Source of the DNA: DASUXY01 sp036377675
GTDB taxonomy: Bacteria > Bacillota > Bacilli > Bacillales > Amphibacillaceae
Assembly (NCBI GenBank): GCA_036377675.1
Contig: DASUXY010000004.1
Span: 1 to 6,242, forward strand
DNA: 6,242 nt
Direction: 5' to 3'
Under the pieces are notes generated by a model. That model had not been told where the DNA came from. It ran no database searches and saw only the letters and a program-made list of their open reading frames with translations. Below, piece after piece: positions 1-5,475 of the stretch; position 1 is the first letter of the stretch, and each line of letters begins with the position of its first letter. The translations under genes and the position numbers were made by a program.

Positions 1-541
1 CTGATAATATGACAATCGGTAAAAATAACGCACCAAGGACGTAAAAAGCAAACGCCGTTTTTTCAAGTTTTAAGACACGCACCATCAATCGAGCAAGCCC
101 AAAAAAGAGCAATGAGCTGAGGAAAATTAAACCCGTTTTCATCCAACCTGACATAGAGCTCCATGTACTCGTTGCCAACACGAGCCCACCGATTAAAAGC
201 ATTAAAACCCCCATATTTAATAACCACTTAATATTCCGCCCACGGATTTGTTGTGGGGACAATTTTTTCTTCGGAATGTCTTTCGGCGCGGAATGTGGCT
301 GGACGGTATCTTTTTCATCTGCTACGACGGCACCCGAATCCGTAGTGGCAGACAGCTGTTCTTCTTTTCGTGCCTCCTCTTCTCGTTCCAATGCCTCCTC
401 TTTTTTCTTTAAGAGGTCAACATAAAACCGCTTATACGCATCGACAACAGTTGTATGCACTTCTTGTGATATGTATTGCGCATCGGCTATTTTTTGTAAT
501 TCCTCACGAACTACTTTTTGCCTCTCTTTGGATGAATGCAC
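1..541 (-). CDS. Multi-pass membrane protein, N-terminal part (runs off the left edge)
   Basis: A GTG start at 541 is preceded by a very strong ribosome binding site, AGGAGGGA at 546-553, and opens a frame of 180 codons that continues past position 1. Residues 1-62 are a charged, Lys/Glu-rich helical segment that could form a coiled coil. Residues 63-100 are a polar, Pro-containing linker. Three hydrophobic segments follow at about 106-125, 134-153 and 162-180, including NMGVLMLLIGGLVLATSTW and KTAFAFYVLGALFLP. This plan (soluble helical head, linker, then many membrane segments with an LIGGLVLAT motif) matches, from memory, large Bacillaceae membrane proteins annotated as SCO7613 C-terminal domain or DUF2157-like. 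Their function is unknown. The C-terminal part is missing because of the window edge, so length cannot be judged. Coding is well supported by the ribosome site and membrane pattern; the family name is tentative. Confidence 0.8.
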   Translation of the reverse strand, partial: MHSSKERQKVVREELQKIADAQYISQEVHTTVVDAYKRFYVDLLKKKEEALEREEEARKEEQLSATTDSGAVVADEKDTVQPHSAPKDIPKKKLSPQQIRGRNIKWLLNMGVLMLLIGGLVLATSTWSSMSGWMKTGLIFLSSLLFFGLARLMVRVLKLEKTAFAFYVLGALFLPIVILS

Positions 542-561
542 AAAATCCCTCCTAACTTTTC

Positions 562-603
562 ATTATAGAACGATATATTTTACTATTTCGAATAATTATT
601 GTA
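562..603 (-). promoter_or_regulatory. Candidate promoter region of the GTG-started membrane protein gene
   Basis: Two -10 candidates are visible on the minus strand. A perfect TATAAT (562-567) has a poor -35, TCGAAA, 18 bp upstream (586-591) and would give a leader of only about 15-20 bases. A TACAAT (598-603) carries an extended TGG in front and needs no good -35; it would give a leader of about 50 bases. I cannot choose between them by eye. Confidence 0.35.
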
Positions 604-664
604 CCACACAATGGACGATGTTTACGCATTACTTTTCGACCATTTCGGCAATAAACGCATAAAA

Positions 665-702
665 GTAACAGTGTGTAAACATCATGGCATACACACTGTT
701 AC
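665..702 (-). terminator. Perfect 13-bp inverted repeat, possible terminator of the decayed region
   Basis: The arms GTAACAGTGTGTA (665-677) and TACACACTGTTAC (690-702) are exact reverse complements around a 12-base loop. Read on the minus strand, the stem is followed by TTTTA, a weak U-tract. It lies just downstream of the last recognisable minus-strand gene remnant, so it could be the terminator of the former transcription unit. The stem is fairly AT-rich and the U-tract is short, so an operator-type or other dyad is also possible. Confidence 0.45.
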
Positions 703-722
703 GTATTTCCTTATCCTTTTCT

Positions 723-859
723 TCAGTCCACTATGAAAGGCGTTAGTCCCTCATTCATGTCAGATCATGGTGGAAAATAACATGAATCATTTTCTTTTAG
801 CTCTATGGATAGTCATCGTGGCAACGTCTGGCTCGTTTTCTCCATCACTCACATATCTA
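723..859 (-). pseudogene. Possible remnant of a UvrD/PcrA-like helicase (motif V region)
   Basis: On the minus strand, one frame reads SDGENEPDVATMTIHRAK (from 849 down to 796) and another reads SDMNEGLTPF (764 down to 735). In UvrD/PcrA/AddA-type superfamily 1 helicases, motif V has the form MTIHxAKGLEF, followed about ten residues later by GMNEG or GMEEG and then a Pro. The two pieces are separated here by 34 bases, close to the 30 expected, so a small insertion would explain the frame change. A third-frame stretch, MIHVIF, between them fits the hydrophobic strand normally found there. The frame stops at 787-789 and the second piece at 723-725. No Walker motifs or other helicase domains are present, so at most a fragment of about 45 residues survives. 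The call rests on short motifs recalled by eye and could be coincidence. Confidence 0.35.
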
Positions 860-1163
860 ACGCATAACAACCTGTGCCCCTCGAACGCATAACTCACGGT
901 GTCTTAGGTAAACAAACGATTTGTTCACTTAAACATGATGTAAGCCTTCGAAAATTCCTCCATCGAGTTCTTCAATCGATTGGGAAAATACTTTAATCAA
1001 CATTCCTAAACTATTAAAGGCTAAGGCGAGAATCCCTGGAACAGGGCCCATACCTACGGCGACAATAAAAATCAATACCGATAAGCGCTGGAATCGCGTG
1101 AATTAAAGCGACAAGACCTTTAATCACATACGATAATAGAGGGTGGGGAGTCATATTTTTTGT
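857..1163 (-). pseudogene. phnE: Remnant of PhnE, phosphonate ABC transporter permease
   Basis: PhnE is the membrane permease of the phosphonate/phosphite importer PhnCDE. The minus-strand frame from 1163 reads TKNMTPHPLLSYVIKGLV and then LIHAIPALI, matching the PhnE stretch that follows the AARN motif and leads to the AIPxLIWALIF motif. Near 1085 the frame shifts, and the sequence continues as LIFIVAVGMGPVPGILALAF and then NSLGMLIKVFSQSIEEL, the hallmark PhnE membrane segment and cytoplasmic loop. It ends at a TAA at 929-931. A further piece at 857-928, containing RELCVRGAQVV, may be the later conserved FExNVRxAxVVG region after a deletion; this part is weak. Missing are roughly the first 90 residues, about 20-30 residues in the later loop, and the C-terminus. 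It abuts the phnC fragment directly at about 1164, which shows that DNA was lost across the phnC-phnE boundary. It cannot make a functional permease. Confidence 0.8.
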
Positions 1164-1362
1164 GACCTTTAAAAAGGATCGTTCCACTGGAAGGTTCTAC
1201 TAAACGGTTGATCGAGCGAAGAAGCGTACTCTTTCCTGCTCCACTCGGACCGATAATGACAGCAAATTCGCCTTGACCCACATCAAAACGAATAGGATGT
1301 AACGCTTTTGTCCCATCTAGGTAAATCTTGCACAAATCTTCCACTTGTAACAGATGTTTCAT
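1164..1362 (-). pseudogene. phnC: Truncated PhnC, phosphonate ABC transporter ATPase (N-terminal quarter)
   Basis: PhnC is the ATP-hydrolysing subunit of the phosphonate importer. The start is set at ATG 1362 because GGAGGGG lies 7 bases upstream; in-frame ATGs at 1380 and 1377 lie upstream of that site. Residues 1-66 are good PhnC: an LQVEDLCKIY beta-strand, the A-loop tyrosine, then Walker A GPSGAGKST at residues 38-46, followed by LLRSINRLVEPSSG. After FKG (residue 66) homology stops, and the frame runs through out-of-frame phnE sequence to a stop at 1120-1122. The Q-loop, ABC signature, Walker B and switch histidine are all absent, so about 180 of roughly 250 residues are lost. The ribosome site and start remain intact, so an 80-residue dead peptide could still be translated. 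Confidence 0.85.
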
Positions 1363-1391
1363 CCAGTACCCCTCCATCATGCCTATTTTTA

Positions 1392-1450
1392 GAGCGACTG
1401 CTTACGTCTGATCCTCATCGATCTCATGAAGGACCAGACGAGTATCGCTC
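1392..1450 (-). promoter_or_regulatory. Long interrupted hairpin between phnD and phnC
   Basis: Outer arms GAGCGA (1392-1397) and TCGCTC (1445-1450) enclose inner arms CGTCTG (1405-1410) and CAGACG (1435-1440). The inner pairing continues through ATCCTCAT against ATGAAGGAC with one bulge, leaving a short loop around 1419-1425. No U-tract of terminator quality follows on the minus strand. Between a binding-protein gene and its ABC partners, such a hairpin commonly protects the upstream message or limits read-through, so that the binding protein is made in excess. That role is inferred. The hairpin has kept most of its pairing although the genes on both sides are broken. Confidence 0.55.
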
Positions 1451-1465
1451 TCACCTCCCGCTCCA

Positions 1466-1837
1466 TTACAGCAACAATTCTTCTGGGCTCATTCCTAAGC
1501 ATCAGCTGCATCCCGAACGTCATAGGCCGAATGCATTGCTTCAACGACTGCATTATAATCTGTACCTAAAAATACTTCGACATCGATTCCTAAATGATCT
1601 GCAAGTTCATCGGCGAAATTATCTACACTCGGATACCGTTGTTTGATCCTCTGCATGAACAACACCTATTGTCAGTTTTTGAGGCCACTCTTCTTCATTA
1701 GTAGCGTCTTTCGCCTTCGCTTCAGACTGCTCACCATTGACCTCTTCTGCACTGCTCGGTGAGTCCTCCCCACACGCTGCTAAGACAAATAGGACCAATG
1801 TAAACATCAGAAGGAGAAAAATATTCCTTGTTTTCAT
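1466..1837 (-). pseudogene. phnD: Remnant of PhnD, phosphonate-binding lipoprotein
   Basis: PhnD is the extracytoplasmic binding protein that delivers phosphonate or phosphite to PhnE/PhnC. The start ATG 1837 has GGAGGT (1844-1849) 6 bases upstream. Residues 1-22 form a lipoprotein signal with lipobox LAAC and lipidated Cys22, followed by a Ser/Glu/Ala-rich linker. QKLTIGVVHAEDQTTVSE (about 53-70) is the first strand of the mature domain. The frame then stops at 1619-1621 (TAA). In another frame, DNFADELADHLGIDVEVF and LGTDYNAVVEAM follow, a characteristic PhnD segment, ending at TAG 1495-1497. A last shifted piece, GMSPEELL, ends at TAA 1466-1468 and looks like the native C-terminus. The central ligand-binding lobe, about 190 residues of a usual 300-odd, has been deleted between EAMHSA and the C-terminal piece. 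At least two frameshifts and one large internal deletion are present. Confidence 0.85.
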
Positions 1838-1928
1838 CCATCTACCTCCGTTTAATCGTTTTCATTCACTGTATTAACAAAGCTGACTTTTACTAACGAA
1901 GTGTTTTCATTCCACCTACTTCAAACCT

Positions 1929-1967
1929 TACTAGACGACTGTTAATATTGTGTGAATATACTGTAAA
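1929..1967 (-). promoter_or_regulatory. PhoP-box-like array upstream of phnD
   Basis: Minus-strand hexamers TTTACA (1962-1967), TTCACA (1951-1956) and TTAACA (1940-1945) are spaced at exactly 11 bp, with a degenerate fourth, CTAGTA (1929-1934), in the same phase. The Bacillus PhoP consensus is TT(A/T/C)ACA repeated with spacers of about 5 bp, so three of the four units are full matches. PhoP-P activates genes during phosphate limitation, and a phosphonate importer is a sensible target. The array lies 92-130 bases upstream of the phnD start. No clear -10 is visible at the expected distance, which may itself be decay. Confidence 0.65.
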
Positions 1968-1976
1968 TTTATCGTT

Positions 1977-2010
1977 AAAAAAGAGTGATCCCTCTATTAA
2001 GGAATCACTC
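1977..2010 (-). terminator. Rho-independent terminator of htpG
   Basis: On the minus strand, a 10-bp stem formed by GAGTGATTCC and GGGATCACTC, including one G-U pair, encloses an 8-base loop and is followed immediately by six Ts. It sits 20 bases after the htpG stop codon. It ends only about 10 bp before the PhoP-like repeats, so it also insulates the phn region from htpG transcription. Confidence 0.92.
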
Positions 2011-2030
2011 ATGATTGTTGACCTCTTACT

Positions 2031-3914
2031 TTATGACGTCATTACTTTACACATATCATTCGTAAACTCTACAGGGTCTTGAACCGGTAAGCCTTCGATG
2101 AGACGAGCTTGATTGTACAAAATGTTCGTAAACAACTTGAACTTCTCTTCATCTTTTTCAAACGCTTCTTGTAACGCTGTGAATACGTCATGATCTATGT
2201 TTAGCTCTAACACTTTATCCGCTTCGATATGTTGATTATTCGGCATCGCTTGCAGAACTTTCTCCATTTCAATCGATACTTCCCCATCGGCGGATAAACA
2301 GACCGGATGGCTTTTTAACCGTGTCGATGCTTGTACATCTTTTACTTTACCTTCTAAAATACCTTTCATTTTCGCGAATAACTCTTTATTTTCTTCGGTT
2401 ACTTTTTTCGTTTGCTCTTCTTCCTCTTTTGATTCAAGACCTAAATCGCCACTTGAGACCGATTTAAACTCTTTCTCTTTATAATTTCTGAGCATCTGAA
2501 TGGCAAACTCATCAATCTCATCGGTGAAATATAAGATTTCATAACCGTGATCGGCGACGAGTTCTGTTTGTGGAAGTTTGTCGATGCGATCATTCGATTC
2601 ACCAGATGCGTAATAAATATACTTCTGGTCTTCAGGCATTCGCGATACATATTCATCCAACGTCACTAATTTCTTTTCCGTCGATGAGTAAAACATTAAT
2701 AAATCTTGCAATTGTTCCTTATGCGCTCCGAAGTCACTATACACCCCGAACTTCAACTGTCTACCGAAAGCTTCATAAAACGTCTCATATTTATCACGTT
2801 CGTTTTTCAACATGTTTTGTAATTCTTTTTTAATTTTGCGTTGTAAATTATTCGCAATCCGTTGTAATTGTCGGTCATGCTGAAGCATCTCACGTGAGAT
2901 ATTAAGTGATAAGTCATCCGAATCGACCATTCCTTTCACAAAACTGAAGTAATCCGGCAACAATTCGGGACTTTTTTCGGTAATGAGGACACCGTTCGAA
3001 TAAAGCTCCAACCCTTTTTCATATTCTTGTGTGTAGTAATCGTAAGGAGCTGTTTCGGGAATATATAAAATCGCATGGTAACGAATCATACCGTCGACTT
3101 TCGTATGAATGTATTTCAACGGCTTGTCAAACCCGTAGCGCTTTTCTTGATAAAAGTTTATATAATCTTCTTCGGTTAACTCACTTTTATTTTTTCTCCA
3201 AATCGGAACCATACTGTTGATCGTTTCTTCTTCGACGTAATCGACGAATTCTTCATCATTATCTTCTTTCGGCTTGCTTTTCGTTACGTCCATCTTGATC
3301 GGATAACGAATAAAGTCGGAATGCTTTTTAACAATTTGTTGGAGACGATGCTCGTCCAAAAATTCATCGTAATTTTCTTCATCACGATTCTCTTTAATCT
3401 GTAAAATAACTTCCGTCCCGACGTCTTCCTTCTCATGAGGAGTGATCGTATATCCATCCGCACCCTCGGATTGCCATTTGTACGCCTCATCGCTTCCTAA
3501 CGCTTTCGTAATGACCGTCACGACATCGGCGACCATGAAAGCAGCATAAAATCCGACACCAAATTGGCCAATAATGTCGTATCCATCTTCGATTTCATGT
3601 TCATCTTTGAAAGCGAGCGAACCACTTTTCGCAATTGTCCCTAAGTTCTTTTCAAGTTCTTCCTTCGTCATCCCAATTCCGGTATCGATCACTTTCAATA
3701 TCCGATTCTCTGGATCTCTTTCAATTTTTATATAGTAGTCGTCTTTTTGGAACGTTAATGAGTCATCTGTTAATGTTTTGTAATAAATTTTGTCAATCGC
3801 ATCACTCGCATTGGAGATTAGCTCTCGTAAAAACACTTCTTTTTGTGAGTAAATCGAGTTGATCATTAATTCCAACAATCGCTTCGATTCTGCTTGAAAC
3901 TGTTTCTTCTCCAT
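2031..3914 (-). CDS. htpG: HtpG, Hsp90-family molecular chaperone
   Basis: This is the cytosolic bacterial Hsp90, a homodimeric ATP-driven chaperone that remodels non-native client proteins under stress. The protein is 627 residues, full length for the Bacillus family. The N-terminal GHKL ATPase domain has RELISNASDAIDK with catalytic Glu31 and Asn35, the DTGIGM nucleotide loop at 77-82, LGTIAKSG (lid) at 91-98, GQFGVGFYAAF at 116-126 and the GTEV motif at about 166-169. The middle domain spans about 225-480 and contains LSLNISREMLQ with Arg341, the arginine that contacts the ATP gamma-phosphate. After an acidic linker (EEEEQTKK, about 500), the C-terminal dimerisation domain runs to the end. 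The start ATG 3914 has AAAAGGAGAGG at 3920-3930. It is transcribed alone from a sigma-A promoter with a CIRCE operator, and ends at a strong terminator. No defect is visible. Confidence 0.98.
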   Translation of the reverse strand: MEKKQFQAESKRLLELMINSIYSQKEVFLRELISNASDAIDKIYYKTLTDDSLTFQKDDYYIKIERDPENRILKVIDTGIGMTKEELEKNLGTIAKSGSLAFKDEHEIEDGYDIIGQFGVGFYAAFMVADVVTVITKALGSDEAYKWQSEGADGYTITPHEKEDVGTEVILQIKENRDEENYDEFLDEHRLQQIVKKHSDFIRYPIKMDVTKSKPKEDNDEEFVDYVEEETINSMVPIWRKNKSELTEEDYINFYQEKRYGFDKPLKYIHTKVDGMIRYHAILYIPETAPYDYYTQEYEKGLELYSNGVLITEKSPELLPDYFSFVKGMVDSDDLSLNISREMLQHDRQLQRIANNLQRKIKKELQNMLKNERDKYETFYEAFGRQLKFGVYSDFGAHKEQLQDLLMFYSSTEKKLVTLDEYVSRMPEDQKYIYYASGESNDRIDKLPQTELVADHGYEILYFTDEIDEFAIQMLRNYKEKEFKSVSSGDLGLESKEEEEQTKKVTEENKELFAKMKGILEGKVKDVQASTRLKSHPVCLSADGEVSIEMEKVLQAMPNNQHIEADKVLELNIDHDVFTALQEAFEKDEEKFKLFTNILYNQARLIEGLPVQDPVEFTNDMCKVMTS

Positions 3915-3976
3915 TCAAACCTCTCCTTTTGAAAAGACTTGCGAACAGCTTATCATTCATTGTGCGGAAACGACGA

Positions 3977-4003
3977 TTAGCACTCAGTGACTTCGAGTGA
4001 TAA
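3977..4003 (-). promoter_or_regulatory. CIRCE element (HrcA operator) in the htpG leader
   Basis: On the plus strand the site reads TTAGCACTC (3977-3985), nine bases, then GAGTGATAA (3995-4003). The CIRCE consensus is TTAGCACTC, N9, GAGTGCTAA, so there is one mismatch in 18 with exact spacing. The dyad extends by three further pairs on each side (CGA at 3974-3976 with TCG at 4004-4006). It begins just downstream of the predicted transcription start, the usual position for HrcA repression of groESL and dnaK operons. Confidence 0.92.
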
Positions 4004-4014
4004 TCGCTATGTAT

Positions 4015-4043
4015 TAAATAACATATCTTTCGGGTCGTGTCAA
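4015..4043 (-). promoter_or_regulatory. Sigma-A promoter of htpG
   Basis: On the minus strand a perfect -35 TTGACA (4038-4043) is followed, after 17 bp, by TATTTA (4015-4020) as -10. An overlapping TTTAAT at 4013-4018, with 19-bp spacing, is an alternative. The start site would fall near 4008, placing the CIRCE at the 5' end of a leader of about 94 bases. The -35 lies only a few bases beyond the stop codon of the upstream chromate-transporter gene. No terminator is seen between them, so read-through from that operon into htpG is possible. Confidence 0.8.
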
Positions 4044-4048
4044 CGAAA

Positions 4049-4579
4049 TCAACTTAGAAATAGAGCGCCATAAACGAGTGCGCCGAGGACGACATACACG
4101 GGATTGATGCGTCTTTTCTCAAGTAAAATATAACTGGGCACAACGATGATCAATGTGTGAATCCAGCCAATTTCTACGTATGAATCACGAAAAAAGTTGT
4201 ACGTCATTACTCCTAATAAAACAGCAATTGTCGGGCGAATGATTTGCGTTAATTTTTTCACTTGTGGGGAATGTTTATATTTCATTAAAAGCCCGAGAAG
4301 AGCTATCATCATGACTAATGACGGAGCTACGGAGGCAAATACACCGATGAAAGCCCCGAGAATACCTCCTTGAGCATACCCAACGTAGGCTGCTAGTTTC
4401 GTAGCAATCGGCCCTGGCAGACCATTTCCTAAAGCGACCATTTCACTAAATTCCGTTGTCGTAAACCATTCGTATCGATGGACCACTTCATATTCCAACA
4501 ACGGAATCGTCGCCGGACCCCCACCATAGCCCAACAAATTCGCTGTAAAGTTTGCTAAAAAAATTTGCCAATACATCAT
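4049..4579 (-). CDS. chrA: Short-chain chromate transporter (CHR family), second subunit
   Basis: This is a 176-residue integral membrane protein of the single-domain CHR family. Such proteins work as pairs encoded side by side and are associated with export of chromate, perhaps exchanged for sulfate, at the cytoplasmic membrane. The family signature is clear: NLLGYGGGPATIPLLEYEVV near the N-terminus (14-33), with GYGGGP at 17-22, and GNGLPGPIATKLAAYVGY at 51-68. These are followed by hydrophobic segments at about 74-100, 112-131 and 138-176. The start is ATG 4579 (a second ATG follows directly), overlapping the stop of the upstream partner by 4 bases (ATGA). This implies translational coupling and near-equal amounts of the two halves. 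A GGCGGAAGAG ribosome site lies inside the partner's 3' end. Its layout resembles B. subtilis ywrB/ywrA. Substrate specificity cannot be proven from sequence. Confidence 0.92.
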   Translation of the reverse strand: MMYWQIFLANFTANLLGYGGGPATIPLLEYEVVHRYEWFTTTEFSEMVALGNGLPGPIATKLAAYVGYAQGGILGAFIGVFASVAPSLVMMIALLGLLMKYKHSPQVKKLTQIIRPTIAVLLGVMTYNFFRDSYVEIGWIHTLIIVVPSYILLEKRRINPVYVVLGALVYGALFLS

Positions 4580-5133
4580 AACTCTTCCGCCTTCTGTTCG
4601 GTTCGATTCCCTCGTGAGAACAATGCATACACGATGAGCGTCATGATAAGTAGAGCAGGATGAATGCCTAAAGCTTGCATGACGATGATACTAACGACGA
4701 CTAACAGACCGGTCACCGTCCACCCTAAGATGGTTTTCGCTTTTCGGAAAAAATCCCACGCCAACACGCCAATCATCACCCCAGCAACCGGAATAACACC
4801 TTTAGCCATCCCTTGAACCCACGGTTTATCTTTATAAACCGTTAACACCGTCAACAAAACAATCATTAAAAAGGCTGTCGGAACGATCGTTGCTACTAAA
4901 CAATTGATCATCCCCCAAAATCCTTTCAAGCGCCAGCCGATATATCCAGATAATTTCGTATTAATCGGACCTGGTAACGTATTGGCAAGAGCAAGAATAT
5001 CCGAAAATTCGTCATCATCCAACCACTTATACCTCTCAACAACTTCTCGATACATGAGGGGGATAGCGGACAACCCCCCACCAAAGCCGAGCATCCCCGC
5101 ACGGAAAAATGCGATAAACAAATCTTTATGCAA
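4576..5133 (-). CDS. chrA: Short-chain chromate transporter (CHR family), first subunit
   Basis: This 185-residue membrane protein is the upstream half of a CHR pair. MLGFGGGLSAIPLMYREVV (14-32) carries GFGGG at 16-20, and ALANTLPGPINTKLSGYIGW (48-67) carries the NTLPGP motif at 51-56. Hydrophobic segments follow at about 73-99, 110-127 and 135-172, then a short charged tail. The start is TTG 5133: an in-frame TGA lies three codons upstream, and the next Met (residue 14) would remove conserved family sequence. The only ribosome-site candidate is AAAGG, about 12 bases upstream, which is weak. TTG plus a weak site suggests low translation. The gene has a good promoter about 140-160 bases upstream and a leader of about 127 bases. 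The two halves are clearly diverged from each other, as expected for pairs that insert with complementary topology. No chromate regulator gene lies next to it in the window. Confidence 0.92.
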   Translation of the reverse strand: MHKDLFIAFFRAGMLGFGGGLSAIPLMYREVVERYKWLDDDEFSDILALANTLPGPINTKLSGYIGWRLKGFWGMINCLVATIVPTAFLMIVLLTVLTVYKDKPWVQGMAKGVIPVAGVMIGVLAWDFFRKAKTILGWTVTGLLVVVSIIVMQALGIHPALLIMTLIVYALFSRGNRTEQKAEEL

Positions 5134-5240
5134 TAGAAATCACGACCTTTATATCTTTTACTCGGCCCCAAACGATGGCGCACGATCTCTCCACACCTTC
5201 GATCCATATCTACACGACAGATCCTAGTAATCAAAGGCGG

Positions 5241-5271
5241 ATACTTTCACTAACCTGTGATTAGAAAGTAT
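5241..5271. promoter_or_regulatory. Dyad over the chr promoter, candidate repressor operator
   Basis: ATACTTTC (5241-5248) and GAAAGTAT (5264-5271) are exact reverse complements separated by 15 bases. The pairing can be extended inward with CTAA and TTAG. The right arm overlaps the -10 hexamer and the centre falls at about +4 of the predicted chr transcript, so a bound protein would block transcription. The regulator is unknown and not encoded in the window. In RNA, only the part downstream of the start would be transcribed, which favours a DNA operator over an RNA hairpin. Confidence 0.5.
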
Positions 5272-5295
5272 ATAGTTCATCCGAATGCGGGTCAA
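5267..5295 (-). promoter_or_regulatory. Sigma-A promoter of the chromate-transporter operon
   Basis: On the minus strand the -35 TTGACC (5290-5295) and -10 TATACT (5267-5272) are separated by exactly 17 bp, giving five of six matches in each hexamer. The predicted start is near 5260. This leaves a leader of about 127 bases before the TTG codon at 5133. I recognise no known riboswitch in that leader. Confidence 0.75.
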
Positions 5296-5310
5296 GGACA
5301 TTTTACACTT

Positions 5311-5331
5311 GATGCAAATGAGCATTTCATC
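5311..5331. repeat. Bulged 9-bp inverted repeat in the chr-sortase intergenic region
   Basis: GATG, one unpaired C, then AAATG (5311-5320) pairs with CATTTCATC (5323-5331) across a 2-base centre. It lies about 15 bp upstream of the chr -35 and about 145 bp upstream of the sortase start. A second small dyad, CATTTTC (5372-5378) with GAAAATG (5391-5397), follows. Both could be protein binding sites in this divergent control region, but short AT-rich dyads also arise by chance. No confident sortase promoter was found in the rest of the 5134-5475 gap. Confidence 0.3.
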
Positions 5332-5475
5332 TTGCCCCTTTAAAAGAGACAGAATAATCAATTTTAGTTGTCATTTTCAAAACGGTATGAGAAAATGCGA
5401 GTAACCTTATTATTTTTGAAATACGTGGAGAAACAACTTTTTTAAGCATATCTAAGAAAGTAGGTGTTTCTATTC

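Noticed and set aside
370..662. Two plus-strand open frames (370-555 and 471-662)
   Set aside because: They lie mostly antisense to the GTG-started membrane protein or across its upstream region, lack ribosome binding sites and show low-complexity composition typical of shadow frames.
787..897. A 36-codon GTG-started minus-strand small gene ending in HRAKRK
   Set aside because: It has no ribosome site, and its better half fits a helicase motif V remnant that continues in another frame after the stop.
1115..1172. 9-bp direct repeat GACCTTTAA at 1115-1123 and 1164-1172 near the phnC-phnE junction
   Set aside because: A deletion between direct repeats leaves one copy at the junction. The second copy here is inside phnE sequence, so it does not explain the scar and is probably chance.
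1308..1646. A 112-codon plus-strand open frame across phnD and phnC
   Set aside because: It runs antisense through two recognisable pseudogenes and the intergenic hairpin, has no ribosome site, and its product (His/Leu/Arg/Ser-rich) resembles no protein.
2441..3862. Several open frames of 60-90 codons within htpG on both strands
   Set aside because: All are shadows of the intact 627-residue htpG frame, without ribosome sites or family resemblance.
4926..5234. A 102-codon minus-strand frame covering the chr leader and the start of the first subunit
   Set aside because: Most of it overlaps the well-supported chromate-transporter gene in another frame; it has no recognisable domain, is rich in Cys and Arg, and has no ribosome site.
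5464..5475. Upstream GTG start of the sortase adding four residues
   Set aside because: The GTG is part of the AGGTG sequence that serves ATG 5476 at proper spacing, and nothing like a ribosome site lies in front of it.
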